Assembly: GCA_035301345.1 (NCBI GenBank)
Contig: DATGUM010000054.1
Span: 1 to 8,040 of the forward strand
Direction of reading: 5' to 3'
DNA length: 8,040 bases
Origin: CALAMD01 sp035301345
Lineage (GTDB): Bacteria > Bacillota > Bacilli > Bacillales > Amphibacillaceae
The stretch's first letter is position 1. The number at the start of each line of letters is the position of its first letter. The notes below the pieces were generated by a model. The model ran no database searches, was not told where the DNA came from, and saw only the letters and a program-made list of their open reading frames with translations. Of this stretch, positions 1 through 6,582 are shown piece after piece. The translations under genes and the position numbers were made by a program.

Positions 1-38
1 TGCTTCACTTCAAATTAAGAGCCAAGATCAAACAAAAA

Positions 39-82
39 GAATCGTTTTCTCCTGCCGTTTAAACGACAGGAGAAAACGATTC
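39..82 (-). terminator. Long loopless inverted repeat, probable minus-strand terminator
   Basis: Arms 39-60 and 61-82 are reverse complements over 22 nt except for one C/T difference that gives a G-T wobble. There is no spacer, and the centre reads TTTAAA. Read on the minus strand, the stem is followed at once by TTTTTGTTTG, which fits an intrinsic terminator. On the plus strand the sequence after it (AAAATAACTG) is not T-rich. It may be a second terminator behind the ytoP operon, or a leader hairpin for a gene to the left of the window. A weak minus-strand promoter-like pair (TTGTCA at 130-135 and ATTAAA at 107-112, 17 nt apart) would allow the second reading. No coding sequence is supported in positions 1-184. 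Confidence 0.6.
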
Positions 83-144
83 AAAATAACTGAAAATCTT
101 AACGACTTTAATCAGTCACCAACACTATTTGACAAAGAGCCATT

Positions 145-182
145 AAAAAGCGGACTTAGTCATATGAACAAGTCCGCTTTTT
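145..182. terminator. Bidirectional intrinsic terminator after the DUF84 gene
   Basis: A 13-bp perfect stem pairs AAAAAGCGGACTT (145-157) with AAGTCCGCTTTTT (170-182) around a 12-nt loop containing the palindrome TCATATGA. On the minus strand the stem ends in TTTTTAATGG and starts 2 nt after the stop codon of the DUF84 gene, so it terminates the ytoP-DUF84 unit. The plus-strand copy also ends in a T run, so it could stop transcripts arriving from the left. Confidence 0.85.
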
Positions 183-184
183 CG

Positions 185-688
185 CTATTTTTTGTTATAA
201 AATTCATATTGCCCGCGAAGTAATTGAACGACAAGTGTAAATAACGCTGTTCGATTCATTCGCTCATTCGTAAAAATACCAATGGTCCCCTCATTTTGAC
301 GTACATTTTTTCTTTCTGCATATGCATCGATTAAATTGCCTAATTCATCGCCTTTTTTTAACTGTGTATGAATTTCTTTTGGTAAAGGAATCTTTGCACC
401 GCTTGCGATATAAGTATGTTCCGTCGTTTTCAAAGCACCCCAATTACATAGAAATAATTGATTATTCATTTCAACAACGCCACCTTCAAGGCCAATCCCC
501 ATTGAAAAATGTTCTTTTTCAACACAATATGTTGCTCGATTTATTGCTCCACGCAACGTTTCTTCATCAGAAAAAGGTTGTGCACTTACTAAAGACGGTG
601 CATCTATGCGGACGACTGAGTCATCTGTAAAAACAGAAGAAACAGCACCTGCTTTCGTATCATTTAATGATCCTACTGCTATGTTCAT
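185..688 (-). CDS. DUF84 family inosine/xanthosine triphosphatase (YjjX-like)
   Basis: The 167-residue product matches the DUF84/YjjX family, which hydrolyses non-canonical purine triphosphates (ITP, XTP) in the cytoplasm and so cleans the nucleotide pool. Visible family marks are the N-terminal GSLNDTK loop (residues 6-12, the substrate-binding S-x-N-x-x-K pattern), QPFSDEET followed by GAINRA (37-52), GIGLEGG (64-70) and GTIGIFT (134-140). Length is normal for the family. I place the start at the ATG at 688. It begins with the usual MNIAVGS, and GGAG lies 9 nt upstream (698-701). The ATG at 703, which overlaps the ytoP stop codon by one base, has no visible ribosome binding site. The gene lies 14 nt after ytoP and is probably co-transcribed with it. 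Activity is inferred from the family; E. coli YjjX is the characterised member. Confidence 0.85.
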   Translation of the reverse strand: MNIAVGSLNDTKAGAVSSVFTDDSVVRIDAPSLVSAQPFSDEETLRGAINRATYCVEKEHFSMGIGLEGGVVEMNNQLFLCNWGALKTTEHTYIASGAKIPLPKEIHTQLKKGDELGNLIDAYAERKNVRQNEGTIGIFTNERMNRTALFTLVVQLLRGQYEFYNKK

Positions 689-702
689 CTTATGATTCTC
701 CA

Positions 703-1767
703 TTATGGACGTATTTGTTCAATCACTGTATTATCTGTCGTTCGAACGAGTTTTAATAATAACTCTTTCGCTGCATGGTAGTCATCAACGTGAATTATTG
801 ACGCTGACGTATGAATGTACCTTGAGCACACACCTATAACAGCTGAAGGAACACCACTATTAGCAATGTGAACACTTCCTGCATCAGTTCCTCCTTGGGA
901 AATGAAGTATTGATACGGTATATCATTCGTCTCTGCTGTATCTAAAATAAATTCTTTTAATGCTTTATGAGGAATCATTGAACGATCAAAGATTCTTAAC
1001 AGCGTCCCTTCCCCTAATTGACCAAACTGATTTTTATCTCCACTCATATCGTTTGCTGGAGATGCATCTAATGCATAAAAAATATCAGGTTCAATCATAT
1101 GTGCTGAAGCTTTTGCACCTCTTAATCCAACCTCTTCCTGAACAGTCGCACCTGCATACAATCTGTTTGGCAATGTTTCCCCATGAACTTCTTTCATTAA
1201 TTCAAGTGCTAAACCACATCCGTAACGATTATCCCATGCTTTAGCTAAAATCTTTTTCTCATTAGCCATCGGTGTAAATGGGCATATGGGAACGATGGAG
1301 TCTCCTGGGCGAATACCAATTGCCTCTGCATCCGCTTTATCATCTGCCCCAATATCGATTAACATATTTTCTATTTTCATCGGCTTATTTCGTTGTTGTT
1401 CATTTAATAAATGTGGTGGAATTGAACTAATGACTCCAATCACAGGTCCATTTTTCGTCATTACTTGGACACGCTGAGCGAGTAATACTTGACTCCACCA
1501 ACCACCTAGCGTTTGAAATCGCAATAATCCGTTATCAGTTATTTGCGTAACCATAAAGCCTACTTCGTCCATATGACCAGCAACCATTACGCGTGGACCA
1601 TCGCCGTGTTTAACGCCGAAAATACCACCTAAGTGATCGTTGATTATCTCATCTGAATACGGCTCTAAATGCTTTCTCATGAAATTACGAACAAGATGCT
1701 CATCTCCTGGTGCACCTTGCATTTCAGTTAGTGATTTAAATAAATTAAGCGTTTCTTGCTCCATCAT
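703..1767 (-). CDS. ytoP: M42 family metallo-aminopeptidase YtoP
   Basis: This 354-residue protein is a cytoplasmic M42 aminopeptidase (glutamyl aminopeptidase/endoglucanase-M-like family), which trims N-terminal residues from peptides using two metal ions. Expected ligands are all visible: H65 and D67 in AGHMDEVG, D179 in KAWDNRYG, E211/E212 in VQEEVG (catalytic base plus ligand), D234 in YALDAS, and H319 in YIHTS. GGTDAG (292-297) is also typical. The start is placed at the ATG at 1767, because AAAGGAG (1774-1780) lies 6 nt upstream. A further ATG at 1785 would put that ribosome binding site inside the gene, and the ATG at 1764 is also possible. It heads a two-gene unit with the DUF84 phosphatase and diverges from ytzB. 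The ortholog in B. subtilis is YtoP; substrate preference cannot be read from sequence. Confidence 0.92.
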   Translation of the reverse strand: MMEQETLNLFKSLTEMQGAPGDEHLVRNFMRKHLEPYSDEIINDHLGGIFGVKHGDGPRVMVAGHMDEVGFMVTQITDNGLLRFQTLGGWWSQVLLAQRVQVMTKNGPVIGVISSIPPHLLNEQQRNKPMKIENMLIDIGADDKADAEAIGIRPGDSIVPICPFTPMANEKKILAKAWDNRYGCGLALELMKEVHGETLPNRLYAGATVQEEVGLRGAKASAHMIEPDIFYALDASPANDMSGDKNQFGQLGEGTLLRIFDRSMIPHKALKEFILDTAETNDIPYQYFISQGGTDAGSVHIANSGVPSAVIGVCSRYIHTSASIIHVDDYHAAKELLLKLVRTTDNTVIEQIRP

Positions 1768-1804
1768 AAACATCTCCTTTATCATTAAAATGACTATGAA
1801 ATAA

Positions 1805-1834
1805 ATTATTCTTTGCTACCGTGTAAATTGTGAA
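1805..1834 (-). promoter_or_regulatory. Possible promoter for ytoP-DUF84
   Basis: On the minus strand TTCACA (1829-1834) and AATAAT (1805-1810) are 18 nt apart and lie about 40 nt upstream of the chosen ytoP start. The -10 box matches the sigma-A consensus at five of six positions, and the -35 box is weaker. The -35 box lies over that of the oppositely oriented ytzB promoter, so the two may compete for RNA polymerase. Confidence 0.35.
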
Positions 1835-1856
1835 ATTCAATAATGTACGATATACT
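1828..1856 (+). promoter_or_regulatory. Sigma-A-type promoter for ytzB
   Basis: TTGTGA (1828-1833) and TATACT (1851-1856) are separated by exactly 17 nt, which fits a vegetative sigma-A promoter. Transcription would begin near 1863, leaving a leader of about 30 nt before the ytzB TTG start. Confidence 0.6.
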
Positions 1857-1892
1857 CAATAGAGTAGATTAGCTGATAAGAGGTGGATAATA

Positions 1893-2207
1893 TTGAATAA
1901 AAGAAACACCGCTCTTTCCTTTGGACTCGGTTTAGCTGCAGGTATAGTAATAGGTACACAACTCGTACAAAGGAGGAAAATGTCCCCTGAAAAAGTACTT
2001 AAGCAAGCAAAAGAAGCATTTAAGCAGCAAGGTCCAATCAGCGGTTCATGGATTTATATGAATGCTGAAAAAATTATAAGAAACGGCTTATTATATAACG
2101 CATACCGTGGTGGTGTGACACACACAATTGACGGAAAAAATAAGCAGCTTGAATTTTATGCAGATGCCCAAAACGGCACAATCATTTCAACAACTGAAGT
2201 ATCCTAA
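1893..2207 (+). CDS. ytzB: Small membrane-anchored PepSY-like protein YtzB, TTG start
   Basis: The 104-residue product resembles Bacillus YtzB, a small protein of unknown function with a PepSY-like fold. Residues 7-25 form one hydrophobic, Gly/Ala-rich segment, followed by the basic QRRK. This suggests an N-terminal membrane anchor or uncleaved signal, although which side the rest faces is uncertain. The segment MSPEKVLKQAKEAF (30-43), the phrase GPISGSWI (47-54), and a C-terminal strand ending in DAQNGTIIST (91-100) fit a single PepSY unit. PepSY domains are often proposed to act as protease inhibitors or propeptide-like modules, but nothing here shows that for this protein. The start is TTG, supported by GAGGTGG (1880-1886) 6 nt upstream. 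No ATG in the right place competes. It is a single-gene unit with its own promoter and terminator. Confidence 0.8.
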   Translation: MNKRNTALSFGLGLAAGIVIGTQLVQRRKMSPEKVLKQAKEAFKQQGPISGSWIYMNAEKIIRNGLLYNAYRGGVTHTIDGKNKQLEFYADAQNGTIISTTEVS

Positions 2208-2221
2208 ACACTATGAATGAG

Positions 2222-2257
2222 AAAGCTTTTGTCCGAAGAAAAGACAAAAGCTTTTTT
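2222..2257 (+). terminator. Intrinsic terminator of ytzB
   Basis: AAAGCTTTTGTC (2222-2233) pairs perfectly with GACAAAAGCTTT (2243-2254) around a 9-nt loop. TTTGTTATTC follows on the plus strand. It lies 14 nt after the ytzB stop. On the minus strand the stem is followed by CTCATTCATAG, a poor T run, so it is at best a weak end for the operon ending in ytmP; no better minus-strand terminator is seen there. Confidence 0.8.
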
Positions 2258-2276
2258 GTTATTCATTAATAAACAT

Positions 2277-3089
2277 TTATATTGATAACTGACTGCTTAT
2301 TTTATGTTTTAAACGTGCGAGATCATTTAAATGATTAACCTTCTGTTTTTGTTCGCCTCTTCTATGATGCCAAACAATAAATGAAACTGTTTCATAGAGC
2401 ACGTACCAATACATGCGACGTAAAAAAGAGTCATTTAACGTTTCATCATATGCCGACAACCATTGACTCCACTCGCTTTCTGGAATGTAGTGATAAAGCA
2501 ACGTTCCGTAATCTTTAACAGGATCAGCGATACATGCTTGATCCCAGTCAACTAAATATAATTCCCCATTTTCACGGCGAATAAAATTGTTATGATTTAA
2601 ATCGCTATGACAAACGACTTGGTTCTGCATTTTTGTAGCGGGCAACAATTGCTTTAATAAATGTAATGCCTGGTAGATCGTTGGATGACGGTGCAACAAC
2701 TCTTGCAAGCAACTATTGTACAGTTCATTAAACTCAATGGTCGTATCATTTTCTTTTTTGCCCATACGAACGAGCATATGTAATAATTCTGGCGATTGAT
2801 GTATCTTTCTGACGATGCGAAGCACATCTTCATTACGCATCTCTTCTCGCGTTAACTTTCGCCCATCTATCCATTCCTGCGCTGTAATAACGTCCCCATT
2901 TTGCAGTCGTTTCGTCCAAACAAGTTTAGGAACAATTTCCTCAACAGATAAAACAGCTAAAAATGGTGTCGTATTTCGTTTTAAAAATAATTGTTTATCG
3001 TTTCTTTTTGCGAATAGTGCGTCTCCCGTCAACCCTCCGGCTGAATGAATAGACCATTCTTCGTCAAATATATGATTAACCCAGTTCAC
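2277..3089 (-). CDS. ytmP: APH-fold kinase YtmP (CcrZ homologue)
   Basis: The 270-residue protein is an aminoglycoside phosphotransferase/choline kinase-fold enzyme and closely resembles Bacillus YtmP. In Streptococcus pneumoniae the homologue CcrZ interacts with FtsZ and controls replication initiation through DnaA. A comparable cell-cycle role here is inference. Visible parts are a Gly-rich loop GGLTGD (18-23), the ATP-anchoring K37 in LFLKRN, the Brenner-type catalytic loop HSDLNHNN with H161, D163 and N168, and the metal-binding DWDQ (D181, D183). All key residues are present, so it should be an active kinase rather than a resistance enzyme. The start is GTG at 3089, with GAGGA (3097-3101) 7 nt upstream. 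It is the last gene of the ytgP operon, 31 nt after the NERD-like gene. The tRNA methyltransferase gene trmB, usually its neighbour, is absent here. Confidence 0.87.
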   Translation of the reverse strand: MNWVNHIFDEEWSIHSAGGLTGDALFAKRNDKQLFLKRNTTPFLAVLSVEEIVPKLVWTKRLQNGDVITAQEWIDGRKLTREEMRNEDVLRIVRKIHQSPELLHMLVRMGKKENDTTIEFNELYNSCLQELLHRHPTIYQALHLLKQLLPATKMQNQVVCHSDLNHNNFIRRENGELYLVDWDQACIADPVKDYGTLLYHYIPESEWSQWLSAYDETLNDSFLRRMYWYVLYETVSFIVWHHRRGEQKQKVNHLNDLARLKHKISSQLSI

Positions 3090-3120
3090 GGTATCTTCCT
3101 CACATTTTTAGTCATTTAAA

Positions 3121-4053
3121 TTACATGTCTTCCTCTGCTCCATCTGTTGCAAAAGATTCTTCCGTATCATTCCATTCTGGACGTTTTACTGAATTCGTCA
3201 AGCAATAACTTAATAAAACTTCTGCTACTTTCAATTGCTGACTTTTAAGTGGTGAGGATAAAGCTTTTTTATCATCAAGCCACTCTTCAAATTGTGAACG
3301 ACCAATAATAGACGTTAAATATGGTTCAGTATAATAATTAATATCATTTTTCCTCGATAAAATCACTTTATTAATTTTAAATGAAACATCATGCTTTTTC
3401 ATGATGCTTTCTATAATTTTCTCTGTTCGCTTTAACGAAATAATCGGGCTAATGATTGTTTCTTCTCCGCGCGGTGTTTCTTTCGTCCACGAACGATCAT
3501 CAGTCGCATAAAATGTCGCTTGTTCATCACTTTCTAATAAGTAAATGACTTCAATACTCACAGGACTTATTAATATAATTTCCGCATCAACAGGTGCTTT
3601 CTTTATATTAAAAATTGGATAATACATAAGCAAATATATATCAGGCAAGCGTTGCAAAAAGAATTTTAACGTTTCATCACGTTCGTACTGCTGGTAAACA
3701 AAGGAAACGTCTGAAACTGTTGATGTCGCCCATTTCAACTGAAAAGGAAATAACTTATCTAAGAAGTAATGCCTTAGTTGCAGCTCTGTTTCCGGAAGTA
3801 TTTGTTCTTCTTGCTCCTGAATAACTTCAGTAGATGCTTTATTTTTTTTAAATATCGATTTAAATTTATCAAATGTTGATTGTTCTTCATGTTCTTCTTC
3901 AATCACTGGTTCCGTTAATTCTGATTCATCTTGCCACTGGTTATAAAGCTTCCCCCATTGTTCTTGTTTTAAACGAATAAATTGACTTGAATAACGATAC
4001 GTATTCCATTCATAACGAGATATACAGTCTTTTAATTTAATTAATTGAGCCAT
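3121..4053 (-). CDS. NERD-like domain protein of unknown function
   Basis: The 310-residue protein resembles a set of Bacillaceae proteins usually labelled NERD (nuclease-related domain). I recognise the pattern but cannot confirm it with a profile search. Residues 1-40 are conserved-looking (AQLIKLKDCISRYEW, then many aromatic and basic residues). Residues 42-86 form an acidic, Glu/Gln-rich, likely disordered linker. The NERD-like core runs from about 150 to 260: D156 and strands ILISPVSIEVIYLLE (160-174), W189, SPIISLKR (202-209) in place of the common NPL-x-QL, and KVILSR (229-234). The usual E-x-K of NERD nucleases reads Y-L-L, so catalysis is doubtful. The tail 292-310 is acidic. There is no signal or membrane segment. 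It starts at ATG 4053, with AAAGGGGG (4060-4067) 6 nt upstream; that site overlaps the rsuA stop codon. No function should be assigned beyond the family. Confidence 0.65.
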   Translation of the reverse strand: MAQLIKLKDCISRYEWNTYRYSSQFIRLKQEQWGKLYNQWQDESELTEPVIEEEHEEQSTFDKFKSIFKKNKASTEVIQEQEEQILPETELQLRHYFLDKLFPFQLKWATSTVSDVSFVYQQYERDETLKFFLQRLPDIYLLMYYPIFNIKKAPVDAEIILISPVSIEVIYLLESDEQATFYATDDRSWTKETPRGEETIISPIISLKRTEKIIESIMKKHDVSFKINKVILSRKNDINYYTEPYLTSIIGRSQFEEWLDDKKALSSPLKSQQLKVAEVLLSYCLTNSVKRPEWNDTEESFATDGAEEDM

Positions 4054-4065
4054 ATGAATCCCCCT

Positions 4066-4779
4066 TTATTCGTTTGCTTGTAATATATCCACTTCTTCCT
4101 CTGTTAATTCACGAGTCTCACCTAGTGGGAGTGATGGGTCCAACATTAAATTCCCCATCCGTATACGTTTTAAATAAATAACTTCTTTATTTAAAGACAT
4201 AAACATTCGCTTTACTTGATGAAACTTTCCTTCTGTAATTGTCAGCTCAATTTCTGAAATATCATCACTTTTTATAATTGATAGTTTGGCTGGCCGAGTG
4301 ACATATCCGTCATCAAGTATGACCCCAGCAGACATCTTCTCTATATCTTCTTCATCAACTTTCCCGCGTATATGTGCATAATAAACTTTCTCTACAGCGT
4401 GTTTAGGTGATGTTAAACGATGCGCAAGTTGACCGTCATTCGATAGAATAAGTAACCCTTCTGTATCTTTATCTAATCGGCCGATTGGAAATGGCTCAAA
4501 TAGTTGATAATCTTCTTCTAATAAATCAACAACTGTTTGTTCATAATGGTCAAACGTCGCTGATATACATCCAGCTGGCTTATGCATCATTAAATAAATA
4601 AACTCTTGATAATGTACAACTTCTCCATTAAATGTAACAATATCTTTTTCGACATTAACAGCGTGTTTGCCATTCTTTACTTTTGCATCATTCACAGCCA
4701 CTCTTCCTTTGCGAATATGCTGCTTAACGTCTTTTCGACTACCAAAGCCCATATTAGCTAACAATTTATCGACTCTCAC
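4066..4779 (-). CDS. rsuA: 16S rRNA pseudouridine synthase, RsuA family
   Basis: The 237-residue enzyme converts a uridine in rRNA to pseudouridine. RsuA of E. coli acts on U516 of 16S rRNA, and length and layout favour that over RluB (23S). Residues 1-45 are an S4 RNA-binding domain (MRVDKLLANMGFGSRKDVKQ). The catalytic domain has HKPAGCISAT (66-75), the motif GRLDKDTEGLL (100-110) with nucleophile D103, and EGKFHQVKRM (183-192). The related Bacillus gene is ytzG. The start is GTG at 4779: AGGAGGAA (4785-4792) sits at ideal distance and overlaps the ytgP stop codon TAG, so translation is probably coupled to ytgP. The exact target base is inferred. Confidence 0.88.
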   Translation of the reverse strand: MRVDKLLANMGFGSRKDVKQHIRKGRVAVNDAKVKNGKHAVNVEKDIVTFNGEVVHYQEFIYLMMHKPAGCISATFDHYEQTVVDLLEEDYQLFEPFPIGRLDKDTEGLLILSNDGQLAHRLTSPKHAVEKVYYAHIRGKVDEEDIEKMSAGVILDDGYVTRPAKLSIIKSDDISEIELTITEGKFHQVKRMFMSLNKEVIYLKRIRMGNLMLDPSLPLGETRELTEEEVDILQANE

Positions 4780-4790
4780 GAATGTTCCTC

Positions 4791-6410
4791 CTAAATTTTA
4801 CGAATAAAACGATTTAATCGACTGACACGACTTCCGAATACACGCTCTAACAGAGTCGTTTGATAACATAGCCACAAGTAGACTAACCCACCAATTGATA
4901 CTGTTAACAACAAGACGATGAACGTACTTATTCGACTCGTCTCATAAGCAACCATTAGTCCAATGATGAATTTTAACACGAATAAAACGATCGCCATAAT
5001 TGCTGTCAATATGATTACGAGAGCAGTACGCTTAAACGTTTCTTTAAATGAAAAGTTAATGCTTCGTTTAATACATACAAAATTAATTATTACTGCTGTA
5101 CCAACTGCTAAACACGTCGCTATTATTGAACCAACTTCACCAAATAAATGAATGAGTGGAACGTTAGTAAGTAATTTAATTGAGAAACCTACGAGTAAAC
5201 TAACGACTGAATACCTTTGTTCATTGATTCCTTGTAAAATAGCTGCTGATACAGTAAATAACGCAAATAATAACGAAAGCGGCGTTGACCACGCAAGCAA
5301 TTTACTCGTTATCGCAATATCTTTTAATCCATAAATAGATCCGTAAGCCTCATACGATAGCATTGCTAGTCCAACAACTGCTGGTATAACGAGTATAAAT
5401 ATTATTTGTAATGCCTGGTTAATCTGTTTATTTAATTCTACAAAGCTTCTATTCGTAAATGACTTTGTTAAAACAGGAATAATAGCAAGGGACAGACCAG
5501 TAGCTAATGTCACAGGGATAATAATTAATTTATGTCCATATAAATTAATCGTTGCAAAAGCTAATTCAGCAATCTCACCTTTTCCTAACTCAACCATCGC
5601 TCGGTTAAATGTAAATTGATCGACCCCTTGATAAAGAGGTATCGCAATACCGACTAAAACGAACGGCCCTGCATATTGAAAAAGCTCCTTAATCAAATCG
5701 TATGTCGATAACTCATAATGAACTTTCTGTTTTACAATATGTTTATGGAAATTTTTCCTACGCTTCCACCAATAAACAGCTAAAACAAAGCAAGAAGCTA
5801 ATGCACCGATAAATGCAGCAAACGTAGCAAAACCTACCGCGCTCGCAATCGTTCCATCAAGTATATTTATAACAACATAAGCACTTATTAAAACGAATGC
5901 AATGCGAACAATTTGTTCAATCACTTGAGAGACAGCTGTCGGACCCATTGATTCGTTTCCTTGGAAAAACCCTCTAACCATACTCATCGCAGGAATTAAC
6001 AACAACGCGTAACTGACCATTCTAATAACCATTTTGACGTCTTCTACAGTGTTTCCTAAGTTGTCATCTGTTATAATTTGTTTCGCTAAAGATTCCGCAC
6101 TAAAATACAATGTTAGAAATGCTAACAATCCTGTGATTGTCATGATTGTAATACCTGTTCTAAACATCCGCATACTCGTTGCGTAATCTCCAAGCGAATT
6201 ATACCGCGCAACAAACTTTGATACTGCTAAAGGTACTCCTACTGTCGAAATACTTATTAAAATACTATATGGATTATATGCATAAAAATATAAAGCTCCT
6301 CCACGACTACCGACGAGCTCATTAAACGGAATAACGTAAATCATACCTAAAAATTTAGATAAAAATGAAGCACCAGTTAATAACAGCGTGCCCCTAACGA
6401 TATTAGACAT
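4791..6410 (-). CDS. ytgP: MurJ/MVF-family lipid flippase YtgP
   Basis: This 539-residue polytopic membrane protein belongs to the MOP superfamily polysaccharide transporter group and closely matches B. subtilis YtgP (MurJ), which acts as a lipid II flippase in peptidoglycan synthesis, redundantly with Amj. I see about 14 hydrophobic segments spread through the chain. The best marks are the N-terminal RGTLLLTGASFLSKFLGMIY (6-25), the segment VSKFVARYNSLGDY (63-76), and RGFFQGNESMGPTAVSQVIE (146-165) followed by QIVRIAF. The start at ATG 6410 (MSNIVRG) matches the family N-terminus and has AGGTG (6416-6420) 5 nt upstream. The in-frame ATG at 6431 adds seven residues but has no good ribosome binding site. 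It is the first gene of the four-gene operon and diverges from ytfP. Confidence 0.9.
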   Translation of the reverse strand: MSNIVRGTLLLTGASFLSKFLGMIYVIPFNELVGSRGGALYFYAYNPYSILISISTVGVPLAVSKFVARYNSLGDYATSMRMFRTGITIMTITGLLAFLTLYFSAESLAKQIITDDNLGNTVEDVKMVIRMVSYALLLIPAMSMVRGFFQGNESMGPTAVSQVIEQIVRIAFVLISAYVVINILDGTIASAVGFATFAAFIGALASCFVLAVYWWKRRKNFHKHIVKQKVHYELSTYDLIKELFQYAGPFVLVGIAIPLYQGVDQFTFNRAMVELGKGEIAELAFATINLYGHKLIIIPVTLATGLSLAIIPVLTKSFTNRSFVELNKQINQALQIIFILVIPAVVGLAMLSYEAYGSIYGLKDIAITSKLLAWSTPLSLLFALFTVSAAILQGINEQRYSVVSLLVGFSIKLLTNVPLIHLFGEVGSIIATCLAVGTAVIINFVCIKRSINFSFKETFKRTALVIILTAIMAIVLFVLKFIIGLMVAYETSRISTFIVLLLTVSIGGLVYLWLCYQTTLLERVFGSRVSRLNRFIRKI

Positions 6411-6471
6411 TATTTCACCTAATTCTTTCATAAAATACTCACGTATATAACTATTTTATCACAAAAGATAC

Positions 6472-6477
6472 ATTATA
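6472..6477 (-). promoter_or_regulatory. Candidate -10 box for the ytgP operon
   Basis: A perfect minus-strand TATAAT lies about 60 nt upstream of the chosen ytgP start. No good -35 box stands at 16-18 nt (the hexamer at 17 nt is ATACTT) and there is no TG extension, so this is only a candidate in a very AT-rich divergent region. I see no operator or riboswitch between 6411 and 6582. Confidence 0.3.
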
Positions 6478-6485
6478 TGTTATTC

Positions 6486-6514
6486 TTTCCCATGAAGTAT
6501 ATGATTTATACAAT
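6486..6514 (+). promoter_or_regulatory. Candidate promoter for ytfP
   Basis: TTTCCC (6486-6491) and TACAAT (6509-6514) are 17 nt apart. The -10 box matches consensus at five of six positions and the -35 box at three of six. Transcription would start near 6521, leaving a leader of about 60 nt before the chosen ytfP start. Confidence 0.35.
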
Positions 6515-6582
6515 ATTTCCTTTTATTTATCATAATGCCGCCTATTCATGCTAAACTAATGTTTGAAAGGAATGAATATATA

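Noticed and set aside
39..82. Mobile-element end or CRISPR repeat
   Set aside because: There is a single copy, no target-site duplication, no second repeat and no transposase or cas gene nearby.
1..144. Coding sequence at the left edge
   Set aside because: One plus-strand frame stays open through both hairpins, but it has no start signal and runs through terminator structures. The other two plus frames close within 62 nt.
322..630. Plus-strand open frame of 102 codons
   Set aside because: It lies antisense to the DUF84 gene, whose family motifs are clear, and has no ribosome binding site or recognisable protein.
960..1477. Two plus-strand open frames inside ytoP
   Set aside because: They are antisense to a gene with all M42 metal ligands intact, and their translations are low-quality Leu/His- and Ile-rich sequences.
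2277..3089. Aminoglycoside resistance gene
   Set aside because: The APH fold is present, but the sequence matches the housekeeping YtmP/CcrZ group and sits in a core operon with no mobile element.
4963..5334. Two consecutive plus-strand open frames within ytgP
   Set aside because: They mirror the hydrophobic codons of the flippase on the other strand and have no initiation signals.
6535..6582. Earlier in-frame start for ytfP
   Set aside because: The extra 16 residues precede the Rossmann strand without family resemblance, and no Shine-Dalgarno stands before either earlier ATG.
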